Below, one piece after another: positions 23,300 to 38,693 of a stretch of 64,000 bases of DNA. The first letter of the stretch is position 1. Each line of letters opens with the position of its first letter. The notes under the pieces were generated by a model, which saw only the letters and a program-made list of their open reading frames with translations, had not been told where the DNA came from and did not search any database. A program made the translations under genes and the position numbers. Location of the stretch: the NCBI GenBank assembly GCA_013397695.1, contig VYZI01000241.1:1-64000 (forward strand), in the 5' to 3' direction. The stretch is from Centropus unirufus. Taxonomy: Eukaryota > Chordata > Aves > Cuculiformes > Centropidae.

Positions 23300-26200
23300 C
23301 TTCAAACGTTGCCATTGCTAAAACCTAATTTTTTCATTATTCCACTTCACCTCCCTGTGCTGCAGTCCCTGGCTCTACCTATCTTCCCTCACCATCCTGA
23401 TTGTCAGGGAAGGGACGTTTGCTCAGATTTTCCTTTCCTCTGCAGCACTCTGTGTGAATCCTTCCTTACATTTCACTGGAACTCCCACCTTCATATGGAA
23501 AAGGAAGCACAGTAATATCAGGGAAAAGCCGATGTAAATACAAAAGGTGCAGCAAAAGGGATAAATACTGAAAAGAATATCTCAAGATAAAAATGTCAAA
23601 AGCCTGCCTTTCCTCTTCCCAGACATTCCTACCTGAACTCATTTTTAGGCTTATCCTCTTTCCCTTCAGGGAGAAGTCTGAATTTTAATCATTTGTGAAG
23701 GTCTTTGTTAACAATGTTTCCAAATTGCCGCAGCTTACTTACTAAGGGGTTTCCATCACTACGGCAGCTGAAGCCAAACCCAAAGCTCCAATTAAAATCC
23801 TCCAGAGGATATTTCCAGTATTGGGATCATTACTGCATATGCAGCTTCTTTTTAAGTTCATTTGCCATATCTGTTGAAAGTCAGACAAGTCAATAGAACC
23901 TAAAGAAGTTTCTCATATGGGAAATCTATTCTTCCCCTCAAACACAATTTTCTTTGACATGTATTTGCTGAAGTTTCTCAGTTTATTTGTAATTTCTAGC
24001 CTTAGTCCTCGTTCAAATCAGAGAAACATTTCATTGCCCATGAATAATGACCGACAGATCTATTTGCAAAGCCTGTTGCAGGGAACTTTGCACTCCAGAT
24101 TATACATTAAACTTTGCAGTACATTTACGGTTGACTCTTCCTCAAGTCTGGCAATAAATATGTTTCCTTAGGAAAAAATCACCATCTGTAACATACCTTT
24201 GATACTTGTAGTGTAATTACATACAATAAAAATCTTAAGTTGTTTGCCAAAATATCTCCTTGAAAAAAATTTACATAGTGGTGCTTTTGGAAGACTGTAA
24301 AGTTCTTTCATAAGTAACATCACAGCTTTATTGCTGTTTCCTGTACAAATCACACAATCATAGTAGTGATATTACAGCAGAAAAGTTGTATTACTTAATA
24401 CTAGGTTTTTCTTTTGTGTGCTTTGGAAACCCGTTATTCTATTGAATGTATTATTATTACTACCAACTAAATTACCAGCTGCAGAATATTCCTGAGTCTC
24501 TGCAACAACAGCAAAACCTAACAAGATGCTCTGTTGTTAAGCCTTTAATGAGAACTGGGTTTAAGTTATTCCCTTGGCAACCACCTGGCTTTCCAGCTCC
24601 ATGGCACAACTCGCCCAAAGCTTTTATTTTGCTTTATGTAGTGTCAGTAAAAAAGCCCACAATGATAAGCAGTGTTGCTAATCAATTTCTGGACATGAAT
24701 TCACTGACCTATTATAGCAGCAAGCCTTGTCTGAAAGAGCAGAGCAACTGATCTACCCGAAGGCAGAGATCTTGCTCTGCTGAAAGAGACGCATTTGAAA
24801 AACCTCAAAACATCTTCATCCTCCAGTTCTTTAGTGGATGCGTGCAGTTCTCCACTGTGATGGTTTTATAGAAATTGCAAGTGTAATACAAAATCAATTG
24901 CCCTGTGTATAATACAGGCAAGTACAATTAATTAATTCGGAGTTTTACAAAGAAGGAAATAGGAAGGTGCACCTGCCAGCTAAATGTTTCAGCACAAAGG
25001 GAACATTCTAGCTTTCATTTTTGGAATTAAAACAAGCCATAAATTAGTCCCTCCAGTCTTAGGCCTTAAATCTTCTGATGATTTGCTCAAGTACAACCAA
25101 TTGAACTGTATTATAAGACTGAAAAGGTCAATGCTATCCTGTAATTAGAACATCAGAAAACAGGGAGGGAAAAATCTTCAAGTATCTGCAGGAAATACAA
25201 ACCCCTATTCAAATATTATCTTGAAAAGGCAATACATTTTAATATCTATACTCTAAAATTTAACAAGCCAGTTACCCTAATTAGTGGTGGAAACTGTAGT
25301 ATCAAAAAGCAACATATGAATAACAAATAGTGGTATCTCATATTCACTGATATGATACAAACCACCTCTGCTAACAGAAGTCAAAGGGCTTGGCAATTGG
25401 AAATCAATGACCTAACAAGTGTCAAAGCCAAAGCTGACCCTCTAAATGACAAAGTGGGCAGTCAGGAGTCTCCCCTAAAGGCCAGCCAGGAGTGTAGCTT
25501 GGGTTATTTTTATTCTTACTGGCCCTGTACAGTCTTCCTACATGAACTTTTGTATGGAAAAATAAGGAAGGAATAGATCTTTCTGAAAACATGTATTCTA
25601 ATCTTCAAGTATCTGAGTTACCATTTCTGATATCCTTTTGCACTACTAATCATGTTCCAGGAAGAAACAGATTTCCCTAGAAATAATTCAGGCAGACTCT
25701 GAGCTAAGGAGCAGATGACTGCTCTTGCTCACTCATAATGGGAGGGTTCTTTTTGCTTATACAGTCACAGCAAGCTTTTATAGGTGGGCACAGAATTTGC
25801 TCCTGGTGAAATAGTCTCCTCCTGCGCACACAACAACTGCTGCAGACAACTGTGTTATCTCTAACTACATAAGGATCCACTGAACTCCCAGGAAGTCCAC
25901 CACAATGCCCAGTAGACATCAAAATGAGTTACCATAAAATGAAAGCAAGGAAAATCACCCTGTCATGGAAAGGAAAAACATTCAACCAAATCTAAGCTAT
26001 TCTGAAGATTCTGTCTCTTGCAGCTTTGTCTTCTTATATTTTCCTAAATCTTCATTGTTATTTAGGAACCTCTGATCAACCCTTTACTTCTCAAAAATAC
26101 AAACCTTTTATAATACCTAATGTCACCCAGTGCGAATATTCCTTTGACCTGGTCCTTTGTGAAATTGTTGGAAATGTTTAGCATACCATGATTACTTAAA

Positions 26201-29200
26201 CTTTAAGGTCTATTCTTCTCTTTATGTGCATGCTTAAGTCCTATTAATGCTTATGAGAGTTATGTGCATACAACAATAAAAGATTAAAGTCTTCATTGTT
26301 TAAGAGGTGGTGATCAGTCTTGTGCTGCTTTAGGGAAAAACCTCAAGGATATTGCAAGTACTATAGGGAGCTAATCTCATTACACACGACTAATAGCATT
26401 TGTGGCAGTGTTTGCTTCTTAAATCAACCATAGGTGACCACCTGGTGCCCTGTAACTGGAAAGCTACTTCCACAACACATGCACAGACCAGTCTCTGCTT
26501 AGGAGATTAATCTGTAAACTGCTATGAGTCTATTCCCCTGACACTTTCTCCCCCACTGAAAACAACATGTTTTTAATTTTAATTTCAAATATTTGTAACT
26601 AAACAATAGAGCATTTTTAATTAAATTTTAACTACACAAATCTTTATTTTTATTTTTATTTCATGGAAGAATCATAGGTTCATATACAAAAGTGTTTAGT
26701 AAGGATTTAATATATTATCATTTTTTTCAGTGCAAATTTCACACAGGCACATCTTCTCTAGTTACTGTATAATAGGCTTCACTTAGTATTTTCCAAAAGT
26801 AACACTGCTGCAGGGCTGAATTTAAGTACTCTTCAAGATAACAATTAGAGTAAATAGAGACATCTGTGAAAAAGAAAACAGTACTCTGAAAACCATATGA
26901 GATGTCTCTTTTTTTGGACAGTACTGTCTTATCTATAGAAACTACCCATACAATTTCTAAATACACAGAGAATTTTTAAAATCTGTTGATTTAGTGTCTA
27001 CAAATTAAAACAGAAGAGTCATACCAAATTAAACCAGCTAGTGGCCCAGTGCACAAATCAGTTTTACTCGGAACAGAGAGGTCACCAGTCACTAAGCAAC
27101 TGTTTTCAGGCATCAACTGAATAATTAATCTGGTTTCATCACACAGATTTAATCACGCTGTGAAAAAAAAAAAATTGCTGCTGGCAATCCCTGTTTCTGT
27201 ATATGAAATCTAGACATTTACAAAAATCAGATGTAAGAGACTTGTTCACACTAGGCTTGGTCTTAGAATTAATTCCTTTGGCTTGCCTCCAGTTGTGACA
27301 CTTTACAGTATAAGGAGGAAAAATGGTGATCACCAAGTTTTTAAACAAATTTCATCTAATTACTTTTGGCAACTGACACCCAGAAGCCTCCAGCAATGGA
27401 CTGTGAAGATGAGACTTTTAAGACAATTAGAGAAGATGTATTTACAATGTGCCAAAACTGAAATATAGAGATATGGTCGTAGAATATTACTAACAGAACT
27501 GATTTATTAATACAAACATAGAGAAATGAGGGCTGCAATTAAAATGGAAGCATTGAAGAAAGAAATATACAGCATTTTTATTTCATATTTTTAAAAGATG
27601 TATTGTTTCTATATTCCACATGGGGATTTCATAATGATAGGTACTGATAATTTTCTGACGTGGTAGTACTTGAGCAATACTGGGTGGGTCCTAGAGATGT
27701 CAAGTTTCTGTTTGAATCAGGGTGTCTAGAACAGTTAAGAGTTTCTGAGGCTCTGACCCCTCTCTCTATCTTTATCTCTGTATACTGATTGCCCCTGGAA
27801 ACATGCTCCATGAGTCTTCAAGTATGGAGGTTCTTACCTGTAGCCCCGAGGGTCATACTGTTGAAACTATCTTCCTAGAGTCGAAACTAACATCTTCATT
27901 CTGATCTAGCTATTATGAAAAATTCCTGTGGGTTTTTCCACCCAAAATTTTGCAGAATCCAGAGTGGCTAAAGTAGGAATTCTATAGCATTTGGGAAGAC
28001 TCCATGAGGATATTCACAAGTCCTGATAGTGTGCCCCTGGACAGGCACATACTAAAAGAGTCCCATTTCAAGACAATTCAAAGACCATCACTGGAAAAAT
28101 CATGAGAAAAACATTTTTCTGATTCAGATACAATGGTTAATATTGTGCCTTGCCTAAGAACAGACATCTACAGGGAAAATGGAGAAAATCAAGTCCAAAA
28201 GTAGCATTATGACAGTGGAGTACTGAACAAGTTCAGACTGAATGTGCCTCAAGCCATATCTGTCTTATTGTTAACAGTATGCACTAGATCTGTACATGTG
28301 GCAGGAAGCAAGGCAACATCACTTTTACACAAAGACTTACCTGTGTTGTCCTAAGAATAAGAGCATTCTATATTGCCTGCTCTCTTAATTTAAAGGTTAT
28401 TTCTGGAGACCTCTTCAAAGAACAGCACGCAGGGTGAGGGAAGGCTTTGTTTGGTTTTGTGGGTTTTTTTCTTTTAATTTTCAGCTGATACATAAAATTC
28501 AACTTGTAGCCCACACAGTGCTGCAGTGTGTGCTCCATATCTCACATTCCTCCTTACTAAGCCCTCCTTACCTAGACTGATGAAAACTTCACTCAATCCT
28601 GAGAACTGCGTACTTTCCTCATTTGAAGCAGAAGTGGCGCAGTGCAACACTGAAATAGCTGATTTTCAAGTAACTGTATCCAATGATTATAAATCGAGCT
28701 GTTGGTTACAGTAGCTTTACCCTCAAAGGCCTAGCAGCAGGGGCTAAATTCCATATGCTGCTACTCAACTTTTAACAGATCATCAGGCAAAATTTCATTC
28801 CTTTTTTTATGAATGCTTAACAAAATAAATGGATATGACTCATGGTGGCCACGGGGTAATGATTATATCTTTACATAGAGAGGTTATTTATACTTTGTAT
28901 ATAGCTAAGAACAATAAAAAGAGAAACATATATGTTTATTCTTACACTAAGACTGCTGGGAGCAATCAACGCTTATCCTAAAGCTGCTTATGTATACCCA
29001 GCTAAGGGAAAGAACCAGAAGAAGAAGCATTTACTGATCTGCAGGGCATGGGGTGTTTAGTAACAAACCAAGAGTCACCCTTGAGGAGAGCACATATCAC
29101 CGAGGCATGAGAGGGACTTGTCACTAACTCTGGATGGTATGGACCAGGAATCCACAGGGAGATTACATCCCAGTTTTAGGATCCCCTTTGTGATGATGAA

Positions 29201-32200
29201 CACTGGGCTCATTAGGGACACTTACTGAGGTGGGTAAATTCACCTCACCACCACTTCCAGGAAAGATCTGGTAGGTCAAAAGGTCAGGGCCATGGTTTCC
29301 AGTGCTTCACATAATCCCTAACAAGGTAGGAATAAAACAGATTTATTTTCTAAAACGATGCATCTGGCTTCCTCTGTACCTTCAAGCTGGGAAGTAAGGG
29401 CTGCTGTCAGCAAGGTTCCCATATTTCCAGCAGGTCTTCCCTGTTCTTTTCTCCCCAAGTACTGGGAGACAGCACCTGTGCTTTTAATTTAGAAGGCAAC
29501 ACTAAAGTGCCTACAGTCCAACCAAATTCTAAGGACAGATATTGCCTGGTATGATTATTAGACCTTGACACTAATGTTTCATATGTTCATCAATAAACTC
29601 CTCATAATTATAGATAAAATTGAGGGAAATATTTTCTCTTTCATATGCCAAACAACAACAACAACAAAATCAAGGATTCCCAAGAAAATTGGCACATTTA
29701 TTTGCAAACTGTCCTTGGCTTGGTTGCTACAAAACAAAACCACAAGCTCTTTGGCACAGTTTTTGTTGTAAGCAGATTTAATCTATTAGCTGTTAGTGAT
29801 CTTGATATGCAACTGATACATCTATGTTGTTCCCTCTGCTCAAAGCATGTGGACTTATATTTAATAGATATATCATCAATCCACAGCATGTTTGCTTTTA
29901 TTTCAATATATTAAGGAAAAAGTCCCATGCCACTCTTCTTTGAATGCTATAAATTGCTTTCATGATCTGCTTAGGGATACTGAGAATTCAGCTGGCATTG
30001 TCCTATCTCATTTAATGCAAGGAAAACTCAGAAATACTTCATAACATTAAACTAAGTCAGACCAGACAGTTATTTCAAAATATTAAAAGTTATTTGCATC
30101 TTCAGAGCATGCATCAGTTTTCAAGTCACACGTGGTGTATGCAGACTATGCAGGAAGGATATATTCATGAGCATAAAATCAATTAGTAGGTCTGACTTGA
30201 AGTTCTAATGATATTGATATGGTTTGGTCTATCCTATACCAGAACTTCTTTTCCCTCACTTGACTTCTATGTATTAACATCTTCATATATTAACAAACCT
30301 ATGAGAAAGTGCTTCATTCTCATTTCTCTGAAAGTTGTTCTGTGCCAACATTAATATGTCCACTTTTTCTCTATCCACTCCAAGGATCAGAGCATTTACC
30401 ACCCCACCATTGTCAAATTTACTATATATGTCCTTCTACATCCACATAAATACTCACAGTTCCTATAGTGCCCTCCTTTCTGTCATTTTAACGTCAAGAA
30501 AAATATTCATTACCCATTTTAGCATCAGCTAATATATAAACAATAGGTTCACCTCTATAATGGACTGCAGTACATATTCATAGTTGGTGTAACAGTAAAT
30601 TCTAGACCTTTCTGAATCACTAGAGATCTTAATTCAAGCCCTGAACAATTAATTTCCAATGTTTGCCTATTTCCTGTTTGTAAACCCAAGGTCTGAACAA
30701 CAGTCAGAGGAGCTGCTGCCTTTCAGGTGCAGCCTAGTGGCTTGCAAGGATGTTTCTTCACCGGCCAAATCTGGTGCTGGCAATCTGCAGTTCATGGTGA
30801 CTCAGAAGAAAATACGAAAGTAGTAAGAAACCAGATTCCCTGGGCAGGTTTGGTCCTCTTACCTCACAAGGAAGCTGAGATGGCCTCCCCACTTTAGATC
30901 ATGGAACTTCATTTCCTTTGCACCAGCAGCACCACAAAATGTTAAATATGTGAGAACTCATTAGTTACAAAACCTTCATCCTTTCTTCACTTGTCCCTTT
31001 CTCCACTTGTTCCTTGACGCCTTTCTGTCTTAATTGCAATTTTCAGGGGCAAAAAGTCTTGTGAGAAGCATGTGAACTGATTCAAACATGCAATATAAAT
31101 GATTAAATGATTAATCCAAGAGCAACCTATGAGCAACCTATGAGCCTAGCATGTATTAGGTGTATTGAGGTGATGTAGAAGCCCAGGACATCCGCTGGCT
31201 GCAGATCCCCAGGGGAGTGGACATGAGCAGTATCAGCACATCAGGCCACAGCTGCCACTGCTACTTACAACCTGAATAAATGCCCATACTTAAGCTGCGC
31301 AGGCCTTTGTCTTCCACCCTGCTGCCTAAATAGACTGGGGAAAATGATGCCTTTGTACAAACGTCCCTGATGATGCCAGTCTTGTACTATATGGAAAACA
31401 ATGCTTTTATGGTAATATTGTTTAAATGAAACTGAATTATCACATCAAGGTCAATCTGGAAATTGTGAGGGTAGCAAAGGAAGACAAGATTTGAGACCTT
31501 CTGCTTTTATCTGAAAAATCATTCATCTAAGGAAGAAAATATAAAAAATACATTTTAGCAGAATGTAAATTTTATTGAAAGGTTATCTTCAATTAAAATA
31601 TGCTTATCTAAAATTGTTGACCAGCTTTGCAATCTTTACTTTTAGTGGAGAGGTAAAAATTCTACTTCTGATTTCCTTTCAGTGTTCCCTTCAGCTCACT
31701 TTTCTAACTCCTTGGAGCATTTGCTTGCTTTATTCCTGACAAAATCCCTTCAGGCCACAGGGATTGGGTTTAGTCCCTGTGTGCTGCATTTACATTTGGA
31801 GTGAGTGCCATGTTTCACGGCTGCAGCTGCTGGTCTACCATTTCTGCCATTATTTGCATTTCAAACAGAATCAATGGAAGCAATGAACTACAAATAAATT
31901 TCAGTTTTGCATAGAAAACAAACGCCTTTTATTAAATGCATTCAGCTGCTGAAGTACCGAAACAGGGAAAACTTGCTAAGATTACACAGTAGCTAATGCT
32001 GAGTATCATTTCAGGTGAGATGAACAGTATTTATTTGCCAAAAAACCCTGTAATTAAAAAAGAAAACTTTCTACAGCTAATGGTAACCTAGTTTTCCATA
32101 AGTAATTGCCTCTGTTGCTTAAACACATTAAAATGTGATTCCCAAAAGACTGCAATGGAAAAGAAATTGAGGCTTAATAACCCTTCTTTTTTTCTTCCCT

Positions 32201-35200
32201 CAATATCTCATGCTGCTGTACCAAATTTTTCACATGCTATACAAATCTGCACCTCCTAGATGGAAGTTTGGTTTGCAGTTCACAGAATTATACCTATTGT
32301 CAACCCTATCCCCATGTCCTTTAGGTCATTTCTCACTTGCTTTGGCCCAGAATTTTAAAAAAAACTTTGTAGGCTAGTGTCGGATATAATGGAGTAACTG
32401 CAGGCAATTTATAAAAAAAAGAAGTTCTAGAAGGAAATAAAAAGGCAGCAACATCAGAGAGAAGCTGCTATATCCCTATGCAAAATCCGCGAACATGGCC
32501 TTTAACAGTGTTTGAACACAGCCCCTATCTATATGCCTCATTGTGGCAACACAGCACTTCTGCAAGGTTTTTCTACTGTGCTAGCATGGCTCCACTTGGG
32601 CAGTTCTTCTGTGGAGAGAAGAAGGAAGATAACCCTCCAATCTTTACCACAACTAACCACTTCAAGCATTCCTGCTGTAAAGGCAGGATTTAGTCCTGCT
32701 CCTCATTAACAGCTTCTGCTATCATTTAACCCTATATGTTCTCCTGTACTTCTGGATAGCAATGTCATCCACACCCCACTATACCTTCAAATGATATACA
32801 TCATTGTCGCCAATTAATGAGGAACATTTCTGCCACAACACCATTCCCCGGATAGAGGGTGCACTGGGATTTGAAACAGCCATATCAAGCCTGCGGCTAT
32901 GATATCAGATCTTGCAAGCTGATGTCTGAAAAAGGAATAGCAAGAATATTTTGTTTCTTAATGGATTTCTGAGTTCCTCAGTGCACCTTCAGTGTGAATA
33001 GCTGGGCATTAGTCTTCCTGTGGACATTTTTTCCCTTTTTCTCATCATCAGAGTTGAGGCAGACCCACAGAAGTTATCTTCGCGAAGACAGAAAGAAGGT
33101 TACTATTCTGCCTTCTAGTTCTCAATGGAAATTTTTCAACGAATACATGCAGGGATCTCATCTCTTTATAGATGTCAGGATGCACGCGGAGCTGTAGTGA
33201 ACTCTGCTAGACACCAAACCAAGGTTCTGTCCATGAAGTGTCTCTTGAGATATTGCAAAATAATTTGTGCCACAACTGAATTCCTAAGCAAAATTAGTTT
33301 GTTATCCGCATGTTTAGTATCTTCCTGGCTAATATATTTGCTGGTTTTTTTTATGGTAATTCTCTGTGTGCTGTTAATAAAGTTGTCACACATTTTGCTC
33401 CCGGCTGCATTTCAAGTAAAGCAACATCTGTTTACTGTTTGTGAAGTCCCTTAATGAACATTTTGGAACAACCTGCATTTTGTAACTTGCTGTGCAAAAG
33501 GGTCTTTGTTCCAGTTATTGCTATTGTACATAATTTGCAATAAAGACAACAGAAGTACTGTGGAATATAAGATATTGGTCTTCTGACAAAGATAATAGAG
33601 ATGATTGTATATTTCTCATCCACTACTTATCACAGATGCCTGAAACAGAAGAAACATCCTGTTACAAAGAGCAATGGCTAATCCAGCTGGCCTCCAGAAA
33701 ACAGAACTTTTTCCATTGACTTCAGACACAGTTGGACAAACTCGCTAGAGACGGTAATTAAAAATAACAGTCTAGAAGACATGTTTTACAAGATAAAAAC
33801 ACAGGATTTTTCACACTGCCAAAAATATTATAACTTGCTAAACAACAAATCCAAGGAAGCTTAATTGACAGATTTTAAATGAATTAATACGTTCACCACG
33901 CACCACAATGTGAATTTTCCCATGGCTTCAAGAATAAGTTAATTGTAAGTTGGTTCTTGGTGTAATATTGTGAACTGAAATATAAATTATTCATCCTCTC
34001 TCATATAGTTCTATATCCCATCTGCAAGTTACATGGAAATTACCCTTCAGCTCAGATTCCACCTAATGTCAATTAGCACAGCAACACTGAATTCACAACT
34101 ATCCTATGTCTAGCATTCACTTATCAGTAGGCCTAAAAATTCTACTAAATTGTAACTGAACAGCTCCTGTGGATTGAGATTTGCAACATATGTATGCAGC
34201 AGCAGTCCAAGCATAAGCTCTCTGGTCCAAATACCACATGAATTAAGAGCTCTAGTAAACGGTATCATGAAAAAATGGTATTTCAGTATAACACTAAATT
34301 CAAATTAAAGGAATTGGTCTAATTTTACTAATATAGGTCCAAGATTCTGCAGATATGTGTCATTTTTTATAATCTCATTCAAACTTTTCTCAACAAGGAA
34401 AAGACAATTAGAAGACAAAGGGAAAGCTTAAAAAACTCCTCACTTCAAAGAGCTATTTTTAAATCTCTGTAGAATGATCATGCAAAACATAAGCAAGTGC
34501 TTAAATCTCTGAAAGATAGCATCCCAGCAGATATGCAAGTCCGCTGAATGAGTCACTGGAGTAAAAAGTTCAGAAGTAGCCTCAACCATGTATTAGAATA
34601 GCTACTGTGGTACCAAAATTGTAAAATTTCCAGAAGACAATCTCTTGGCTTTCATATCTATTCATCCCACGTATTAGTTTTTATTGTGTCTTATAGTGAT
34701 GTTTAAAACGTATTTTTAAAAAATATCTTTGGGAAGGTGTTTTATATAACTTTTATATCATAATGTTTTAACTCTCATAGGTGCTTATTTCTCTAAGTGT
34801 ATGTGCGAATCACTACCTAGATTGGTCCACAAAGTAAAAGTACTTCCTAGTTTATGTTCTCTTTTGCTGTTGAAGACAAGTCCTATCACATCAGATACTC
34901 ATCCAATGGCAACTTAAGGACAAAGGAAAGATGAAAAGTTACTTCACTTCCCTCTCTTACCTCCTAGCCTGTCTGAATTTATTCATGCCTATCTTTTGTG
35001 ATGTCCCATTGTACAGCACACAGCTTATCAACTGACATAAAAATAAATTCATAATAAATATTCTACAAGAACAGAGAAGGGGGCTTGCTAAATATAAACA
35101 ATCTGCCTGGTCAGACTTCTGCCCTCTTCCCTAAGGGTAAATAGTCTTGTCTTCTGACATCTCTCAACTTCTGGCAGCACTGTCTCAAGCACTACTAACA

Positions 35201-38200
35201 ACTAGTAATTAGTCTAGTTTTCAGATGCCTTGAGTGTCAATACAGAAAAAAGACAACTTTTCCTACACAGAGCTATTTTAAAATCTACTGCTCCAGTTCT
35301 AGTATTTAAAAAAAATGACTTGTAATATTTTAATATGTTGCTGTTGTGGCAGCATACCAGAAACTTAAGGATAAGGAGTTGCTCCAGGCATGGAAGAGAG
35401 CTGGCTTGGCAGAAACCTCAAGCATCTCATATTCAGTATCAGTTCAATTAAGAGACATGAGGCCTAGATGAAGAGTCTCATGTCTGGGAGAGGAAGAGAA
35501 GTCATTCAATTCAACAAAAAAAGACCGTAAGTGGATACCAACAGTCTTTTCCCCTTATTTGTCTTATCAAATGGTCAATGAAAACTGATTGCAGAGCCAA
35601 GAGCTTCCAAATTCAACATCCAAGTGACTTTTTCTTGTCTTAACAACAGCAATGGGCACCTGCCTTTGCCGTTGGGCATGGGGGAAACATCTGAATGAAA
35701 GAAGTTGAGTTAAAGAACTCAAGATATTTTTCCTTTTCAAATTTTTGTACTTTCCCTTTTCTTGTTTTCTTTTTCCAGCTGACAATAATAAAGTAAGGAG
35801 AAGAGACTCTCTTTTCCGCCTGGCTGTTACTAATAGGTGAAATCCGATTTAGAGAAACAGGAACGTATGACACATTTTGCAGAGGGCTGAGATAGCATCA
35901 AGAATGACCACTCCACTCATGCCACTGCTGTTTAGGAGTCTGAAGACATGTGGAAAGGACCTTACAATTAGTAAGACACAACAAGGCCTCCAGTGCCTTG
36001 AGCCTCTGATCCGAAATCTTTCACTACTTCTAAAAAGGCCTTTTAAGCTACAAGGGAACATTTCAGTACATCAGCGCTCAAGTACTTTGAAAAGGCAAAA
36101 AAATCTGACCTTCCATCCTGACTGAAGATGTGAAAACAAAGCCCACGAAAATACAGGGACTATGCAAACACCTTTAAATTGTAAGATCTGAAATATATTA
36201 TGGTGTACCAGCTTCCCTTTCCACAAATATAAAAGATAGGTTTTAATCACCTATTCTATCTAGCACTGGGATTTGCTTCTTAGGGAGTCTCCTCTCACAA
36301 TCCCTACTTGCAGAACACCAAGTCCTCACTGATCTCTTCAGCAGAAGATACAGAATTAAGTACGACCTGTCTTATTTCACTGGTTCAGCACAGTGATAAT
36401 ACAGTGGAATATTAATAAAGCTAACAATGAAAGTAATGTGGCTATTAATTTCAGATTGGCCACTCAGCAGAAATGTAGAAAACATTAAAATTCTGTCCTT
36501 TAAAGCCTGGGGATTTGATGTGTGGAAAACAGATCTTCCTGCTTACCTTTGTGGTTTGGAATATTACATTACACCTAAAGCTTAAAATCTAAGGCTTACA
36601 CTTCAGCACTTTCCTAGGCAAGGATAGACTTAAGAATTCTTTAAGTGTCTTCTTGACAAAAGGCCCAAGTTTCTTGCACTGTTTCTCATGTTCACTGTAC
36701 ATGATATTACTGCATGATCATTCTAAAAAAATTCTGGCTACCTTTTGTAATAATACATCACAGTTTCGGTAAGACTTGCATGTGGACTTATCAGGAGCTG
36801 CCTTCTCTGCTTTTCGCATAGAGCAGGACAAGTGTATGACAATGTCTGGCACTAGCATGTGAAGTCATCTAGCAAAGAAAGTTGACAGAATGAGAAACAA
36901 CCATAATTTAATTTCCTGACAAAAAAATTTTTGCTTTCATTTCCTCCTGAGATCTGATTATATTTTTACTCAGAATACAGCTGATAGTGTAAGATCTTGT
37001 CAAAGCTAGGTTGTAACCCCAACAGAGGAATGGCCCAGGAGTATTATTTTTTTTAATAAGCTACTGGGTTTGAGTGGCTTATTATTTGACTACTGTAATT
37101 TACTACCCATAGAAAAAGCACAGGAACTTAAAGGTCTATGGTACTATTTTTAAATGAGTAATGGAAGTTCACAAAAACATTGGGTTTTAGTTACATTTCT
37201 AGTTCCCAAATTGTTTTTGTTTCTTCTACAAATAAAGAAAAAGAACAAACTCTCATTTAAAATGATTTGCCTCAGCTTAAAATTTTCCTGTGAATCATCT
37301 AGTTCTGGCCTTTACAATACTAGATGGTCTTTTCCTTTATGAAAATTATTGGTTTCCTATGCTGACAGCCTTAGACTTTAATAGGATGGGAAAGCCACAA
37401 AGGAAGTGGAGTAACATAAGAAACATATGAGAGTGTCCAAGTAATGTTAAGAAAGGGTAACACAGTCAGAGAGCACTGCAGACTAGAGAGCCTTCTCTAT
37501 GAAAGAGGAACAGGATTGGCAGCTGCCCGATGAAGAATCCAACAGCCTGGGAGTACGAAGGGTTTCCAAGAGGACAAATATACTCTGTAGGCCCTATGGT
37601 CCCCAACTCCTGCATCCAGAATAAGGGCACCCGTGGATGCTCTACAGGGGGAATCAACTCTTTATAACTTCACTGCTGCTAGCAAGCACCATACTGCGGT
37701 CCACTTAACCATATGGGCCAAATAACTGATGAGACATCAGCAGAGTGATCTAAGGATATAACAACTTGCAGCAGCGCTGACTACTCATATTTGATAATAC
37801 ACATACTATAACGAGTTCCTCTGATTTAACAATAATTTTATTAGCTTGCTTTCTTCAGAAATTCATAATGGAAATATGTTTAATGAGACACAAAGGGGAG
37901 GTTTGGCTTCCCATCTCTTATGTTTCATTAAAGAGGAAGGAAATAAAAATTAATACTAAAATGTTTTTTCAAAGCATCTTATGTTAGCTTTGGTTTTAAC
38001 ATTGCTAATGCAAATTATACATACACATATAAATTGCTAATGATTTATGCAGAATAAGCACTCCTGTGCAAGATAAGTAGTAGCATGTATGGTCTCCCAC
38101 TTGGGGACTTATTCTCTGTTTCTGTATTTTATTACTTCGTTAACAAATGCCGATTCCTTTGTAATTAAAACAACCATTTAAAGTTTTGACGTATGTGACC

Positions 38201-38693
38201 ATGTCAATATTTGCTGCAATTTATACCCAATTATCAGGTTAGCACAATAGAAGGGAGCTGTTAGCAAAAAAACCCAACTACAAAGAAACAAAGTAGTGCC
38301 TTATTTCTACCCTTGAATATTATTTTACTGATGGCTGGTCTGAATAGGTCATCCAACTAGCGAAGAGCCACTCACCTAGTAAAATTCTAATGGTTTTGCC
38401 TTTGTAAGGATTCTCCTTATACCAATTAACCTGAAAAAAATGGTTGAAGAGCACATGTAACATGGACTATGTCCTGTGCTCATTTTTTTTCATGGGAAAA
38501 CAAATGCAATTTCCAGGTCTGAATTTTAGTAAAGACAACTAATTATTATTGCCTCCAGGAAAAAAAATGTATTACTTTACAAATAACAAGATTTCCCTTG
38601 GGTTGATATATGGGAAATAACAGGCTTTTTAAAGGTCTAGATTCAATGTATTTTTTTTAATAGATTTTTCAAAGAAGTAAAATAAAGTGAGGG
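23300..38693 (-). other. MAP1B: MAP1B intron 2, segment C
   Basis: This is about 15.4 kb of AT-rich intron with no exon, RNA gene or transposon that I recognise. Small low-complexity pieces include a (TTTTTA)-like tract near 26641-26663, an (AAC)n tract near 29652-29668, and a duplicated GAGCAACCTAT near 31121-31142. Octamer-type ATTTGCAT (31852-31859) and ATGCAAAT (38008-38015) occur, but single motifs carry little weight in a region this long. Confidence 0.75.

Noticed and set aside
22871..23328. Open frames of 103-144 codons around 23.0-23.3 kb
   Set aside because: They run through the 260-N gap and consist mostly of undetermined residues.
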